Of a DNA stretch of 64,000 bases, positions 1-9,291 are shown piece by piece. The stretch's first letter is position 1; each line of letters starts with the position of its first letter. The stretch covers positions 1 to 64,000 of the forward strand of contig NZ_JAJCYB010000032.1 of NCBI RefSeq assembly GCF_029263155.1, written 5' to 3'. The stretch comes from Pseudonocardia sp. GTDB lineage: Bacteria; Actinomycetota; Actinomycetes; Mycobacteriales; Pseudonocardiaceae. Under the pieces are notes generated by a model. It worked only from the letters and a program-made list of their open reading frames with translations, was not told the origin of the DNA and searched no databases. Made by a program: the position numbers and the translations under genes.

Positions 1-12
1 GGGCGCCACTGA

Positions 13-327
13 TCAAATCGGCAGGTCAAGGGGCCGGTGACAGCGGCCCGAGACAAGCCACTCCGAGGACATACTGACCAGCCGACCTGCGGTTTCGCCG
101 CCCGCCTGATGCAATTCCTGAGAGTTGATGTAGATCAGCACGGTGCCGAGGGTCAGGCCGAGCTGCTGCTCTGCGGTCCCCACGTGGGCGAGATCGAGCC
201 GGGCGGGAACGAGTCCGGCGGCGCGGACAGTCAGGTTCGTGACCACCGAGGACTTGGTGATCATCCGCGCCTGCGCGGTCGGGCTCGGCTGCTCGACGCT
301 GCGGCTGCGGTCGGTCCGTGCGGGCAT
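13..327 (-). CDS. Small hypothetical protein of the mobile element
   Basis: A 104-residue protein of unknown function. The start is an ATG preceded by a good GGGAGG ribosome binding site about 7 bases upstream, which supports a real gene. It has no transmembrane segment and no motif I recognise; the middle part is mildly hydrophobic and could form a small beta-rich fold. It is read away from the helicase operon, so it probably belongs to a separate leftward operon that continues beyond the window edge. Confidence 0.55.
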   Translation of the reverse strand: MPARTDRSRSVEQPSPTAQARMITKSSVVTNLTVRAAGLVPARLDLAHVGTAEQQLGLTLGTVLIYINSQELHQAGGETAGRLVSMSSEWLVSGRCHRPLDLPI

Positions 328-868
328 GGTGGGCCTCCCGGCGTCGTTGGGCCTGTCGGCCCGTCCCCTTGGGGTGGCGGGGCGCTGTGTTCCCCGCCGC
401 CGTAAGGCGTCCCAACACGGTCGGAGAGGCTCACGGTCACGGGCGGCCGAAGGCCGTCGCGCAGCGACGCGGAGCGCAGCGGAGCGCCCTTGACGGTGAG
501 GCCGGCCGTGTTAAGCCACAGGGCCGGCAGGCCCCCGCCGGAGGCGGTCGATCAGAACTTTCTCGGCCGCGCGGCCTTGAGCGTGTCTCTCAGCGGACGC
601 CATACGCCTCACTGCGTCGCGACCGATCGCGAGATCATGAAGGCTCACCACGCCTCGTCGCCGGTGACGGCGCTCTGGCGCCGTGCGAGCGATCGGTGAC
701 CGAGAGTGGCTAAGGTGATCGGGGCACGGGGGCTGGTCGTCGACGCGCTGATGACACGGACATCGCTATGACCCCGGACGGGACGACTCGCCCGAAACAG
801 TTCGGCGGCCGCCGCCGATCAGCAGATGGGGCGGGCCAGGTCGGCGGTCCCAGCCGCGAGGGGGAAGC
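328..868. other. Intergenic region between divergent element genes
   Basis: This 541-bp region separates the leftward small gene from the rightward helicase operon and should hold the promoters for both. Short reading frames exist here but have no convincing ribosome binding site or composition. A small hairpin of the form CGGCC-GAA-GGCCG lies near 442-454. I see no tRNA, repeat array or attachment site. Confidence 0.5.
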
Positions 869-3745
869 GTGCACCTGATCGACCACCAGGCGAAGCTATA
901 TGCGCGTGAGTTGCTGCAACAGCACGTCGGGAACGCGCCGGCCCGCATCGGCACAGCACTACTTGACGCCCAGGTCGACCTCAACCCGCACCAGGTCGAC
1001 GCGGCCCTTTTCGCGTTCTCCTCGCCTCTGTCGCGAGGTGTGATCCTGGCCGACGAGGTGGGTCTCGGCAAGACGATCGAGGCTGGCCTCGTGATGACGC
1101 AGCGGTGGGCCGAGCAGCGCCGCCGCATCCTGGTCGTCGCGCCGGCCAGCCTGCGCAAGCAGTGGGTGCAGGAGCTGGCCGACAAGTTCTTCCTGCCAGC
1201 CCGCATCCTGGAGACGGCGTCCTTCAACGCGGCCCGCAAGGCAGGTGTACGCAACCCGTTTGACCCGGGCGACGACCCGGTCGTCGTCGTCTGCTCTTAC
1301 CAGTTCGCCGCCCGCCGCGCCACCGAGCTGGCCGCCGTGCGCTGGGACCTGGCCGTACTCGACGAGGCCCACCGCCTGCGAAACGTCTACAAGCCGGGCA
1401 ACCGGATCGCCTCCGCCATCCGCACCGCGCTATCCACCACCCCGAAGCTGCTGCTGACCGCCACGCCACTGCAGAACACGTTGATGGAGCTGTACGGACT
1501 GGTCAGCATCATCGACGAGCACCACTTCGGGGACGCAGCGAGCTTTCGCGCCCAGTACTCGCGCCTGATCGAGGGTGGACGCTTCGACGAGCTTCAGCAC
1601 CGGCTGGCACCGGTGTGCCACCGCACCCTGCGCCGGCAGGTCGTCGAGTACGTGAGCTACACCAACCGCGTCCCGATCACCCAGGAGTTCGTTCCCGGCG
1701 ACGACGAGCAGGCGCTCTACGACCTCGTCTCGGATTACCTGCGCCGCCCGGAGCTACAGGCCCTGCCGGCGGGCCAGCGCACCCTTATGGTGCTGGTGAT
1801 GCGCAAGCTGCTGGCGTCGTCGACGTTCGCCATCGCGGGCGCGCTCGACACCCTGAGCCGGCGGCTCGCCGACCAGCTCCGCGGCGACGACAAGCTGCGC
1901 TCCGCCCGCATCTCCGACGTCGTGGGCGAGGAGGGTGACGATCTCGGCACGTCGGTCGACGAGTGGGAGGTCGACGAACTCGACGGCGAGCCCGTCCCTC
2001 TGACGGACGCGCAGCGCGCCGCGCTGGCCGCCGAGATCACCGAGCTGCAGGGCTTCCGCGACCTGGCCGTCTCGATCACCGAGAACGCCAAGGGCCACGC
2101 CCTGCTCACTGCCCTTCGTATCGGGTTCGCGAAGGCGCGGGTGCTCGGGGCGGCAAATAAGTCCGTGATCTTCACAGAGTCCCGCCGCACGCAGGAGTAC
2201 CTCGTCCGGCTGCTCGACGAGGCGGGCTACGGCGGGCGCATCGTGCTGTTCAACGGCACCAACACCGACGCCGGATCGAAGACCATCTACCGGGACTGGG
2301 TGGAGCGACACCGCGGCACCGACCGGATCAGCGGGTCGCGCACCGCCGACACCCGAGCGGCGCTGGTCGACCAATTCCGGTCCGGCGCCGACATCATGAT
2401 CGCCACAGAGGCGGCGGCCGAGGGCATCAACCTGCAGTTCTGCTCGATGGTCGTGAACTACGACCTGCCGTGGAACCCGCAGCGCATCGAGCAGCGCATC
2501 GGCCGCTGCCACCGCTACGGCCAGCAGCACGACGTGGTCGTCATTAACTTCCTCAACCGCAAGAACGCCGCCGACGTGCGGGTGTTCGAGCTGCTAGACG
2601 AGAAGTTCCGCTTGTTCTCCGGCGTGTTCGGCGCCAGCGACGAAGTGCTGGGCAGCATCGAGTCGGGAGTGGACATCGAGCGGCGTGTCACGGAGATCTA
2701 CCAAGACTGCCGGACGGCCGCCGAGATCGAGTCGGCGTTCTCCGCTCTGCGGGTTGAGCTAGACGAGCGCATCACCGAGACGATGGACGACACACGCCGC
2801 AAGCTGCTGGAGAACTTCGACACCGAGGTACACGAGCGGCTGCGGGTCAGCCTGGACGAGAGCACCGAGTTCATCGAGCAGGCCGAGCGCCAGCTGTGGC
2901 AGCTCACCACTCACCTGCTGCGCCCGATCGCCCGCATCGACGAGGCGACGCGCACGTTCGACCTGGACGCCGCCCCCGCTTTCGCCCCGCGGATCCCGAC
3001 CGGCCGCTACCAGCTGTCCCGCTCGGACAACCCCGACGCGCACCGCTACCGACGCCGGCATCCGCTCGCAACCGCGGTCGTGGACAGCGCCGCCCGGCTG
3101 CCGACGCCCGACGCCGAGGTGGTGCTCGGCTACTCGGGTCGTGCGGTGCGTGCGGCGGCGATCGAGTCGCTTGTCGGGGTGTCCGGTGTGTTGGTGGTGG
3201 ATCACCTGCGACGCGACGGTGAGGTCACCGAGGACCACCTCGTCGTGTCCGCGGTCACCGATTCCGGCATCGCGCTGTACCCCGGCCAGGCCCGGCGCCT
3301 GTTCGACCTGCCCGCCCGCATCGTTGCCACCGGCCCGGTCCCCGTGCCCGCCCAGCTCGATTCCGCCGCCTCGGCCCGAATGCAGGACGTCCTGGCCGCG
3401 ATCAGTGCGAAGCAGGGCACGTGGTTCGACGAGGAGGTCGACAAGCTCGACCGCTGGGCCGCCGACAAGCAGGCCGGCGCGCGGGCGGCCGTCGACGACC
3501 TCGACGCTGCCATCAAGCAGCTCAAACGGGAGGCGCGGGCCGCGGCGAACCTGCCCGACAAGCTGGCCCTGCAGCGCAGGGTCAAGCAGGCGGAGACCGA
3601 CCGCAACGAGGCCTGGCACCGCTCCCGCGAGGCTGCGCGGGAGATCGAGCTCCGCAAGGAGGAGTTGCTCGACGACGTCGCCACCCGGCTGCAAGCCGAC
3701 CAGGCCGTGGACCGCATCATGACCCTCCGCTTCACCGTCCAGTAG
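869..3745 (+). CDS. SNF2/RapA-like helicase, first gene of a defence-type operon
   Basis: A 958-residue superfamily 2 DNA translocase. The SNF2 ATPase half starts near residue 38 and shows Walker A DEVGLGKT (62-69), DEAH (165-168) and the TATPLQN motif near 197-203. The C-terminal helicase domain has EAAAEGINLQ and the motif VI arginines in QRIGRCHRYGQ near 545-555. The last 150 residues are charged and heptad-like, probably coiled coil. The GTG start has a GAGGGGG site just upstream. The architecture is that of HepA/RapA and of DrmD from class 1 DISARM. The mod gene follows 14 bases after the stop, so the two are probably cotranscribed. A role in defence, translocating on invading DNA, is inferred from context. 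Confidence 0.85.
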   Translation: MHLIDHQAKLYARELLQQHVGNAPARIGTALLDAQVDLNPHQVDAALFAFSSPLSRGVILADEVGLGKTIEAGLVMTQRWAEQRRRILVVAPASLRKQWVQELADKFFLPARILETASFNAARKAGVRNPFDPGDDPVVVVCSYQFAARRATELAAVRWDLAVLDEAHRLRNVYKPGNRIASAIRTALSTTPKLLLTATPLQNTLMELYGLVSIIDEHHFGDAASFRAQYSRLIEGGRFDELQHRLAPVCHRTLRRQVVEYVSYTNRVPITQEFVPGDDEQALYDLVSDYLRRPELQALPAGQRTLMVLVMRKLLASSTFAIAGALDTLSRRLADQLRGDDKLRSARISDVVGEEGDDLGTSVDEWEVDELDGEPVPLTDAQRAALAAEITELQGFRDLAVSITENAKGHALLTALRIGFAKARVLGAANKSVIFTESRRTQEYLVRLLDEAGYGGRIVLFNGTNTDAGSKTIYRDWVERHRGTDRISGSRTADTRAALVDQFRSGADIMIATEAAAEGINLQFCSMVVNYDLPWNPQRIEQRIGRCHRYGQQHDVVVINFLNRKNAADVRVFELLDEKFRLFSGVFGASDEVLGSIESGVDIERRVTEIYQDCRTAAEIESAFSALRVELDERITETMDDTRRKLLENFDTEVHERLRVSLDESTEFIEQAERQLWQLTTHLLRPIARIDEATRTFDLDAAPAFAPRIPTGRYQLSRSDNPDAHRYRRRHPLATAVVDSAARLPTPDAEVVLGYSGRAVRAAAIESLVGVSGVLVVDHLRRDGEVTEDHLVVSAVTDSGIALYPGQARRLFDLPARIVATGPVPVPAQLDSAASARMQDVLAAISAKQGTWFDEEVDKLDRWAADKQAGARAAVDDLDAAIKQLKREARAAANLPDKLALQRRVKQAETDRNEAWHRSREAAREIELRKEELLDDVATRLQADQAVDRIMTLRFTVQ

Positions 3746-3759
3746 ATCCGCACGTCCCG

Positions 3760-5784
3760 ATGGAGCAGCGCGTGAGCACCGACCAGCCCGACCTCCCCGA
3801 GCGCTTCGACCTCCGTTCAGCCGATCCTCTCGCCGAGCGCATCGATGTACTGCGGGCGACGTTTCCCGAGGCGTTCCGCGAGGGCAAGGTCGACGTCGAT
3901 GCGCTCGCTCGCTCGCTCGGCGAGTGGGTCGACCCCGGCCCGGAACGCTTCGGCCTGACCTGGCCGGGCAAGGCCGACTGCATGCGGGTGATCCAGGAAC
4001 CGTCGCTGGGCGCTCTGGTGCCGATGCCAAAGGAATCGGTCGACTGGGACACCACCCAGAATGTGATTATCGAGGGCGAGAACCTGGAAGTCCTCAAGCT
4101 TTTACAGAAGGCGTACTACGGTAAAGTAAAGATGATCTACATCGATCCGCCATACAACACCGGCAAGGAGTTCATCTACCCCGACAACTTCCGCGAAGGC
4201 CTCGCCGACTACCTCAAGTACTCCGGCCAGGTCGATGACGCGGGATTCAGGACCTCCGCCAACACCGAGACCGGCGGGCGCTACCACTCCAAGTGGTTGT
4301 CAATGATGTATCCCAGGCTCTTTCTGGCTCGCAATCTCCTCCGCGACGACGGATTTCTTGTAGTCTCGATTGACGACGTCGAACTAGACAATCTACGTCT
4401 TATCCTCGACGAGATTTTCGGATCAGAGAATATCATCGCAACTCTTGTTTGGGACAGAAACAGAAAGAATGACGCCAAGCTCTTTTCTGTAGGCCACGAG
4501 TACATGGTTATTGCTGCTCGAAACAAGTCCTACTTCTCAGACAACGGAATAATGCTGCGTGCACCAAAGCCGGGGGTTGAGCAGGTTCGTGAGCGCTTCG
4601 AAGAACTCAGAAGCACGCACGGCGATAATTTCGAGGAGATTCGCGCAGGCCTACGCGATCTATACAACGAGTGGACCGAAGATGATGACCCTCGTGTGCC
4701 ACTAAAGCGCTACAACAAGGTCGATAATAGAGGTCCTTTCCGGGACGACGCCGACATCAGCTGGCCTGGTGCAGGCGGACCGAGGTACGAGGTGCTGCAC
4801 CCAACCACCGGCCTGCCCTGCAAGATCCCCAAAAGCGGTTGGCGATTCACGGAAGACCGCATGAGCGAGGCAATAGCCTCCGGACGGGTCGTCTTCGGGC
4901 CCGACGAAAGTACGATCCCTAGTCAACGATCAGAAATGTTTCATCTTGACACGCAGGCTATGCGAAGTGTCAACTTCAGCTACGCGCAGACCGCCACGCA
5001 AAAGTTCGATAAGATCTTCGATGGAGCGCGAGTCTTTGACAATCCGAAACACTATGGAGACCTCGCGAAGATCATTGAGTACTTGACGGATAGCGGCGAC
5101 CTGATCCTTGATTTCTTCGCTGGCTCAGGTTCACTTGCTCACGGCGTTCTAGAATCTAACAGGGCGGGCGCACAGAGGCGATACCTCCTCGTCCAACTCC
5201 CACAGCCGGTGGACACGTCGAAGCCTGCTGGACAGAGTGCGCTCGACTTGGGGATGAGGACCGTATCAGACGTTACCGTAGAGCGCATGCGTCGAGTGGT
5301 TCGCGAGTTCGCCGCAGAATCTGCCGCGCAACCGCCCTTGATTAGCGAGCCGATGGATCTTGGGTTTAGAGTGTACCGATTGAGCGCCTCGAACTTCTCA
5401 ACCTGGCAGCCGAGCATCCATTCAGTCGACGAGCTAACAGAACAGGTAGCACTGAGCATCACTAACACAAGCTTGTCCTCTAACACGGCCGAAATAGCGT
5501 CTGAACTATCCACTAAAGCTGGATTCCCGCTGACCACCGATATCTCAACCATGGATCTTCCAGGCGATCTAGTGGCATACTCAGTCGGTGGTGGGGCTTT
5601 ACTGCTCTTCCTTGACGCAAATTTGTCCACAATTGCGCTAGAGCAGATGATAGCAGCTGGCCCGTCGATGATTATTGCAACAGACGGCGCATTTGCCGAC
5701 GATGAAGTAAAGGTCAATGCCCTGCAAACGGTACGAGCACATAACCGCCGCGAGGAGACCGACCTGACCCTGCGGATCGTCTGA
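3760..5784 (+). CDS. mod: Type III-like site-specific DNA (adenine-N6) methyltransferase, Mod
   Basis: A 674-residue beta-class methyltransferase. Catalytic motif IV DPPYNTG begins at residue 128, and the SAM-binding motif I FAGSG lies near 453-457, the order expected for type III Mod subunits. The region between and after these motifs should include the target-recognition domain. A GTG at 3772 has a better ribosome binding site (GGAG, six bases) than the ATG at 3760, so the true start may be 12 bases later. The Res gene begins three bases after the stop. From about 4290 to 5780 the sequence is visibly richer in A/T, with rarer codons than both neighbours, which suggests that this part was acquired or exchanged separately. 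Confidence 0.88.
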   Translation: MEQRVSTDQPDLPERFDLRSADPLAERIDVLRATFPEAFREGKVDVDALARSLGEWVDPGPERFGLTWPGKADCMRVIQEPSLGALVPMPKESVDWDTTQNVIIEGENLEVLKLLQKAYYGKVKMIYIDPPYNTGKEFIYPDNFREGLADYLKYSGQVDDAGFRTSANTETGGRYHSKWLSMMYPRLFLARNLLRDDGFLVVSIDDVELDNLRLILDEIFGSENIIATLVWDRNRKNDAKLFSVGHEYMVIAARNKSYFSDNGIMLRAPKPGVEQVRERFEELRSTHGDNFEEIRAGLRDLYNEWTEDDDPRVPLKRYNKVDNRGPFRDDADISWPGAGGPRYEVLHPTTGLPCKIPKSGWRFTEDRMSEAIASGRVVFGPDESTIPSQRSEMFHLDTQAMRSVNFSYAQTATQKFDKIFDGARVFDNPKHYGDLAKIIEYLTDSGDLILDFFAGSGSLAHGVLESNRAGAQRRYLLVQLPQPVDTSKPAGQSALDLGMRTVSDVTVERMRRVVREFAAESAAQPPLISEPMDLGFRVYRLSASNFSTWQPSIHSVDELTEQVALSITNTSLSSNTAEIASELSTKAGFPLTTDISTMDLPGDLVAYSVGGGALLLFLDANLSTIALEQMIAAGPSMIIATDGAFADDEVKVNALQTVRAHNRREETDLTLRIV

Positions 5785-5787
5785 CCG

Positions 5788-8781
5788 ATGGCGCCACTCA
5801 CGATCAAGTTCGACTCGACTCTGCAGTACCAGAGCGACGCCATCCAGGCCGTGACCGACCTGTTCGAGGGGTTGCCAGTTGCACCAACTCTGTTCAGCAT
5901 GACCTCGCGCGCGACGAACCAGCTCGCCGTAACCGAGATGGGCGTACCGAATCCGATTCCAGCTGATCCTGAGGCTTTTACTGAGTCTGTGCGGGCCAAC
6001 CTGCGGGCAGTGCAAGATCGCCACCTGTTACCAAAGAGCGACGACCTGAGTGGCATGGATTTCTCGGTTGAGATGGAGACCGGCACCGGCAAGACATACG
6101 TCTACCTACGCACGATCTTCGAGTTGAACAAGCGTTACGGCTTCACCAAGTTCGTCATCGTCGTGCCGAGCGTGGCTATCCGCGAGGGTGTGCGGGCCAG
6201 CATCGAGCTGCTGCGCGAACATCTCACCGGCATGTACGGGCAGCCGTTCGACGCGGCCATGTACGACTCCAAGCACCTCGGACGGGTGCGGCAATTCGCC
6301 ACCGCCAACACGATCCAGTTGCTGGTGATGAACATCCAGGCGTTCCAGAAGGACACTCAGGAGACGACTGACCCGGCGAAAGCGAACATCATCAATCGGG
6401 AGCAGGACCGGATGTCGGGCTACCGGCCCATCGAGTTCATCCAAGGCACTCGGCCGGTCGTCATCATCGACGAACCTCAGAACATGGAGTCGGCCGCGGC
6501 CAGGGCCGCGATCGCCCGGCTGCACCCATTCTGCACGCTGCGCTATTCCGCCACCCACAAGAATCCGTACAACCGCGTGTACCGGCTCGGCCCGATCGAG
6601 GCTTACGACCTCAATCTCGTGAAGCAGATCGAGGTGGCCAGCGTCGTCCCCGACTCCGACTTCCACTCGGCCTTCGTCCGGCTGCTGCAGGTCGACCCGG
6701 CCAAGATCCGCGCGCAGATCGAGTTCCATGCCGGTGCAGGCACCGCGGGCAAGCCGAAGAAGGCGTGGGTCAAGAGGGGCAGCGACTTGTCGGTTCTGTC
6801 CGGCGGCCGGCAGGAGTACGCAGACGGCTGGATCGTCGACGACATCCACTTTCGGGCCGGGGCCGAGGCCGTCGACTTCAGCAACGGGCGTGAGGTCAGC
6901 ATGGCCGAGCCGCTCGGCGCCTTCGCCGAGGACGTCCGGCGCAAGCAGGTGTACGAGACCGTCCGCCAGCACCTGGACAAGGAGAAGGCGCTCGCTCCGC
7001 ACGGGGTGAAGGTGTTGTCGCTGTTCTTCCTCGACCGGGTCGCCAACTACCGCGGCGTCGACGCCGCCGGCCGGCCTGTGCTCGGCGAGATCGGCCGCTG
7101 GTTTGAGGAGGCCTACCAGGAGCTGCGTGCCCAGCCCCGATACGCGACCTTGAACCTGCCCGCCGTCCGCGAGGTGCACGGTGGCTACTTCAGCGTCGAC
7201 AAGAACGGCTTGAAGGACACGCGGGGCACCGGTGAGGCCGACTCCGACACCTACGACCTGATCATGCGTGACAAGCAGCGGCTGCTGTCCACCGACGTGC
7301 CGCTGAGGTTCCTGTTCAGCCATTCCGCGCTGCGGGAAGGCTGGGACAACCCGAACGTGTTCCAGATCTGCACGCTCAACGAGTCCCGCTCCACCGACCG
7401 CAAGCGCCAGGAGATTGGCCGCGGCCTGCGGCTCCCGGTCAACCAGGCGGGCGAGCGCCTGCACGATCCGGCGGTCAACCGGCTCACCATCATCGCCAAC
7501 GAGTCGTACCGGCAGTTCGCCGCCACCCTGCAGAAGGAGTACGAGGAGGACACCGGCCAGCGCTTCGGCATCGTGCCGCGGCAGGCGTTCGCCGCCCTCG
7601 CCGCTCCGGAGGACAGCGACGTCCACCTCGGCAAGGAGCGGTCGATGGAGCTCTGGACGCACCTGCGCGACGCCGGTTATCTCGACGGCGGCGGCGCGGT
7701 GCTCGACAAGTTCTGGCCGGAGGAACCGTCGTTCGAACTGCACCTGCCCGAGGACTACGTGCCGATCCGGGCACAGGTCGTCGACGCCCTCACCGCGTTC
7801 CTCTTCCGCGACCGCGTCCGCGACAGCGCGACCCGCGTCCAGGTTCGCTTCCACAAACAGGTGACGCTGCACCCGGACTTCCAGGAGCTCTGGGACCGGA
7901 TCAGCCGGCGCACCCGCTACCGCGTGCAGCTCGACTCCGAGCAGCTCGTCGTACAGGCCTGCGCCGCCATCGCCGATGCTTCGTCGATCGTCGCGCCGAA
8001 GGTGCGGGTGCGGACCGTCGAGATCGAACACACGGCCGCCGGCCTGCGCACCGACCGCGTCGTCGACCAGCGCGACTACGACACCGCCCCCCCGGTCGTC
8101 CTGCCCGACATCCTCGCCGACCTGCAGAACGAGACCGACCTGACCCGGCGCACCCTGGTCCGCATCCTCACCGGCTGCGGGCGGCTCGGCGACTTCCTGG
8201 TCAACCCGCAGGCGTTCCTGTCGCTGGTCACGACCACGATCAACGGCCTCCTGCGCGACCAGCTCGTCGACGGCCTCACCTACGAGCCGGTGCCCGGACT
8301 CGCCTGGGAGATGCGCCGGCTCGAACCCGCGGCCGGCCAGGAGATTCAGCGCTACGCCGAACGGGTGCAGAAGGTCGATAACCCCGACAAGTGCCCGTTT
8401 GACCACGTGGAGATTGACTCGGCAGTCGAGCGAAGGTTTGCGCGGGCGCTCGACGCCAACCGCAGCGTGAAGCTATTCATGAAACTGCCCTCGTGGTTCA
8501 CCGTCGACACGCCCATCGGAACCTACAACCCCGACTGGGCACTGGTTATGGAGCACACCGACCACGTCTACCTGGTGCGCGAGACCAAGGGCAGCCTCGC
8601 CGAGGCCGAACGTAGGCCCGTCGAGAACCAGAAGATCAGTTGTGCTCGCAAGCACTTCGCCGCGATCGACGTCAACTACGACGACGTCCGTGACCTCGAC
8701 GACGTGTTCGCCGGGCTCGCGGCAAACAGGGGCAATGACACCGTGCGGGTTAAGGAAACGAGGCTCGATCGGGTTCCTTGA
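5788..8781 (+). CDS. res: Type III-like restriction enzyme, Res helicase-nuclease
   Basis: A 997-residue protein with the two activities of type III Res subunits. The superfamily 2 helicase part has Walker A GTGKT (99-103), DEPQ as motif II (228-231) and motif VI-like EIGRGLRLP (from 542). The C-terminal nuclease domain shows NPD at 914-916 and ETK at 932-934, the PD-(D/E)xK pattern. It would form a complex with the Mod protein encoded immediately upstream (three-base gap) and cut unmodified DNA using ATP-driven movement. All key residues are present, so the enzyme looks intact. Its GC content is high, unlike the middle of mod. Confidence 0.88.
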   Translation: MAPLTIKFDSTLQYQSDAIQAVTDLFEGLPVAPTLFSMTSRATNQLAVTEMGVPNPIPADPEAFTESVRANLRAVQDRHLLPKSDDLSGMDFSVEMETGTGKTYVYLRTIFELNKRYGFTKFVIVVPSVAIREGVRASIELLREHLTGMYGQPFDAAMYDSKHLGRVRQFATANTIQLLVMNIQAFQKDTQETTDPAKANIINREQDRMSGYRPIEFIQGTRPVVIIDEPQNMESAAARAAIARLHPFCTLRYSATHKNPYNRVYRLGPIEAYDLNLVKQIEVASVVPDSDFHSAFVRLLQVDPAKIRAQIEFHAGAGTAGKPKKAWVKRGSDLSVLSGGRQEYADGWIVDDIHFRAGAEAVDFSNGREVSMAEPLGAFAEDVRRKQVYETVRQHLDKEKALAPHGVKVLSLFFLDRVANYRGVDAAGRPVLGEIGRWFEEAYQELRAQPRYATLNLPAVREVHGGYFSVDKNGLKDTRGTGEADSDTYDLIMRDKQRLLSTDVPLRFLFSHSALREGWDNPNVFQICTLNESRSTDRKRQEIGRGLRLPVNQAGERLHDPAVNRLTIIANESYRQFAATLQKEYEEDTGQRFGIVPRQAFAALAAPEDSDVHLGKERSMELWTHLRDAGYLDGGGAVLDKFWPEEPSFELHLPEDYVPIRAQVVDALTAFLFRDRVRDSATRVQVRFHKQVTLHPDFQELWDRISRRTRYRVQLDSEQLVVQACAAIADASSIVAPKVRVRTVEIEHTAAGLRTDRVVDQRDYDTAPPVVLPDILADLQNETDLTRRTLVRILTGCGRLGDFLVNPQAFLSLVTTTINGLLRDQLVDGLTYEPVPGLAWEMRRLEPAAGQEIQRYAERVQKVDNPDKCPFDHVEIDSAVERRFARALDANRSVKLFMKLPSWFTVDTPIGTYNPDWALVMEHTDHVYLVRETKGSLAEAERRPVENQKISCARKHFAAIDVNYDDVRDLDDVFAGLAANRGNDTVRVKETRLDRVP

Positions 8782-8846
8782 TTGACAGACCCGGTGACCT
8801 GCTCGGACGTCGCAAACCGTCGGTGGCCCGTGCGACCCTGGAGCCT

Positions 8847-9269
8847 ATGGAGGTGACGGAGAAGGACGTCGAGCGCATCCCGGAGCGCAATCTTCGTGTG
8901 CCGCTGAACGAGTTCGTCGCGGTGTGGGCGGATGCGGAGCGTCGGAACGCTGAGCAGGCCAAGCGGGGTGTCACGGACTGGTACGCCGGCGGCGTCATCG
9001 TGACGTGCCGGTGGATGGCGTGTGCGGTGGTGCGGCCGGCGTCGGGGCCGCGGCGATTGGCCCGGCCTCCGGTATCCCGGCACGACGAGCGCGCTCGTGA
9101 GGAGCTGATCGAGGCGGAGTACCTGGCCGCGGAGCTGCTCGACGTGCGACGTCCGGATCTCGTCGAGTCGCGGCCGGGCTGGTGCGAGGCGATCCGGGCC
9201 ACCTTGCGGTGGGCGTGGCGCTGCTCCGGGACGCCTCCGATCGACGTTCCGGTGCGCGCGGCGGGATGA
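8847..9269 (+). CDS. Hypothetical protein downstream of the restriction operon
   Basis: A 140-residue protein of unknown function with charged N- and C-terminal parts and a short hydrophobic middle (GGVIVTCRWMACAVV). I chose the ATG at 8847; the same frame stays open back to a TTG at 8778 that overlaps the Res stop codon. It converges on the relaxase gene and leaves only 22 bases between the stop codons. It may be the last gene of the restriction operon or part of the transfer region; nothing in the sequence decides this. Confidence 0.5.
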   Translation: MEVTEKDVERIPERNLRVPLNEFVAVWADAERRNAEQAKRGVTDWYAGGVIVTCRWMACAVVRPASGPRRLARPPVSRHDERAREELIEAEYLAAELLDVRRPDLVESRPGWCEAIRATLRWAWRCSGTPPIDVPVRAAG

Positions 9270-9291
9270 CCGCCACCCGCGCCGGCAATGC

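Noticed and set aside
6106..8406. Long minus-strand frame opposite the Res gene
   Set aside because: No motif or ribosome binding site; the plus strand has complete helicase and nuclease motifs.
869..8781. Full DISARM or BREX system
   Set aside because: Only the SNF2-like and methyltransferase genes resemble DISARM parts. There is no DrmA, DrmB, DrmC, PglZ or BrxC-like gene in the neighbourhood.
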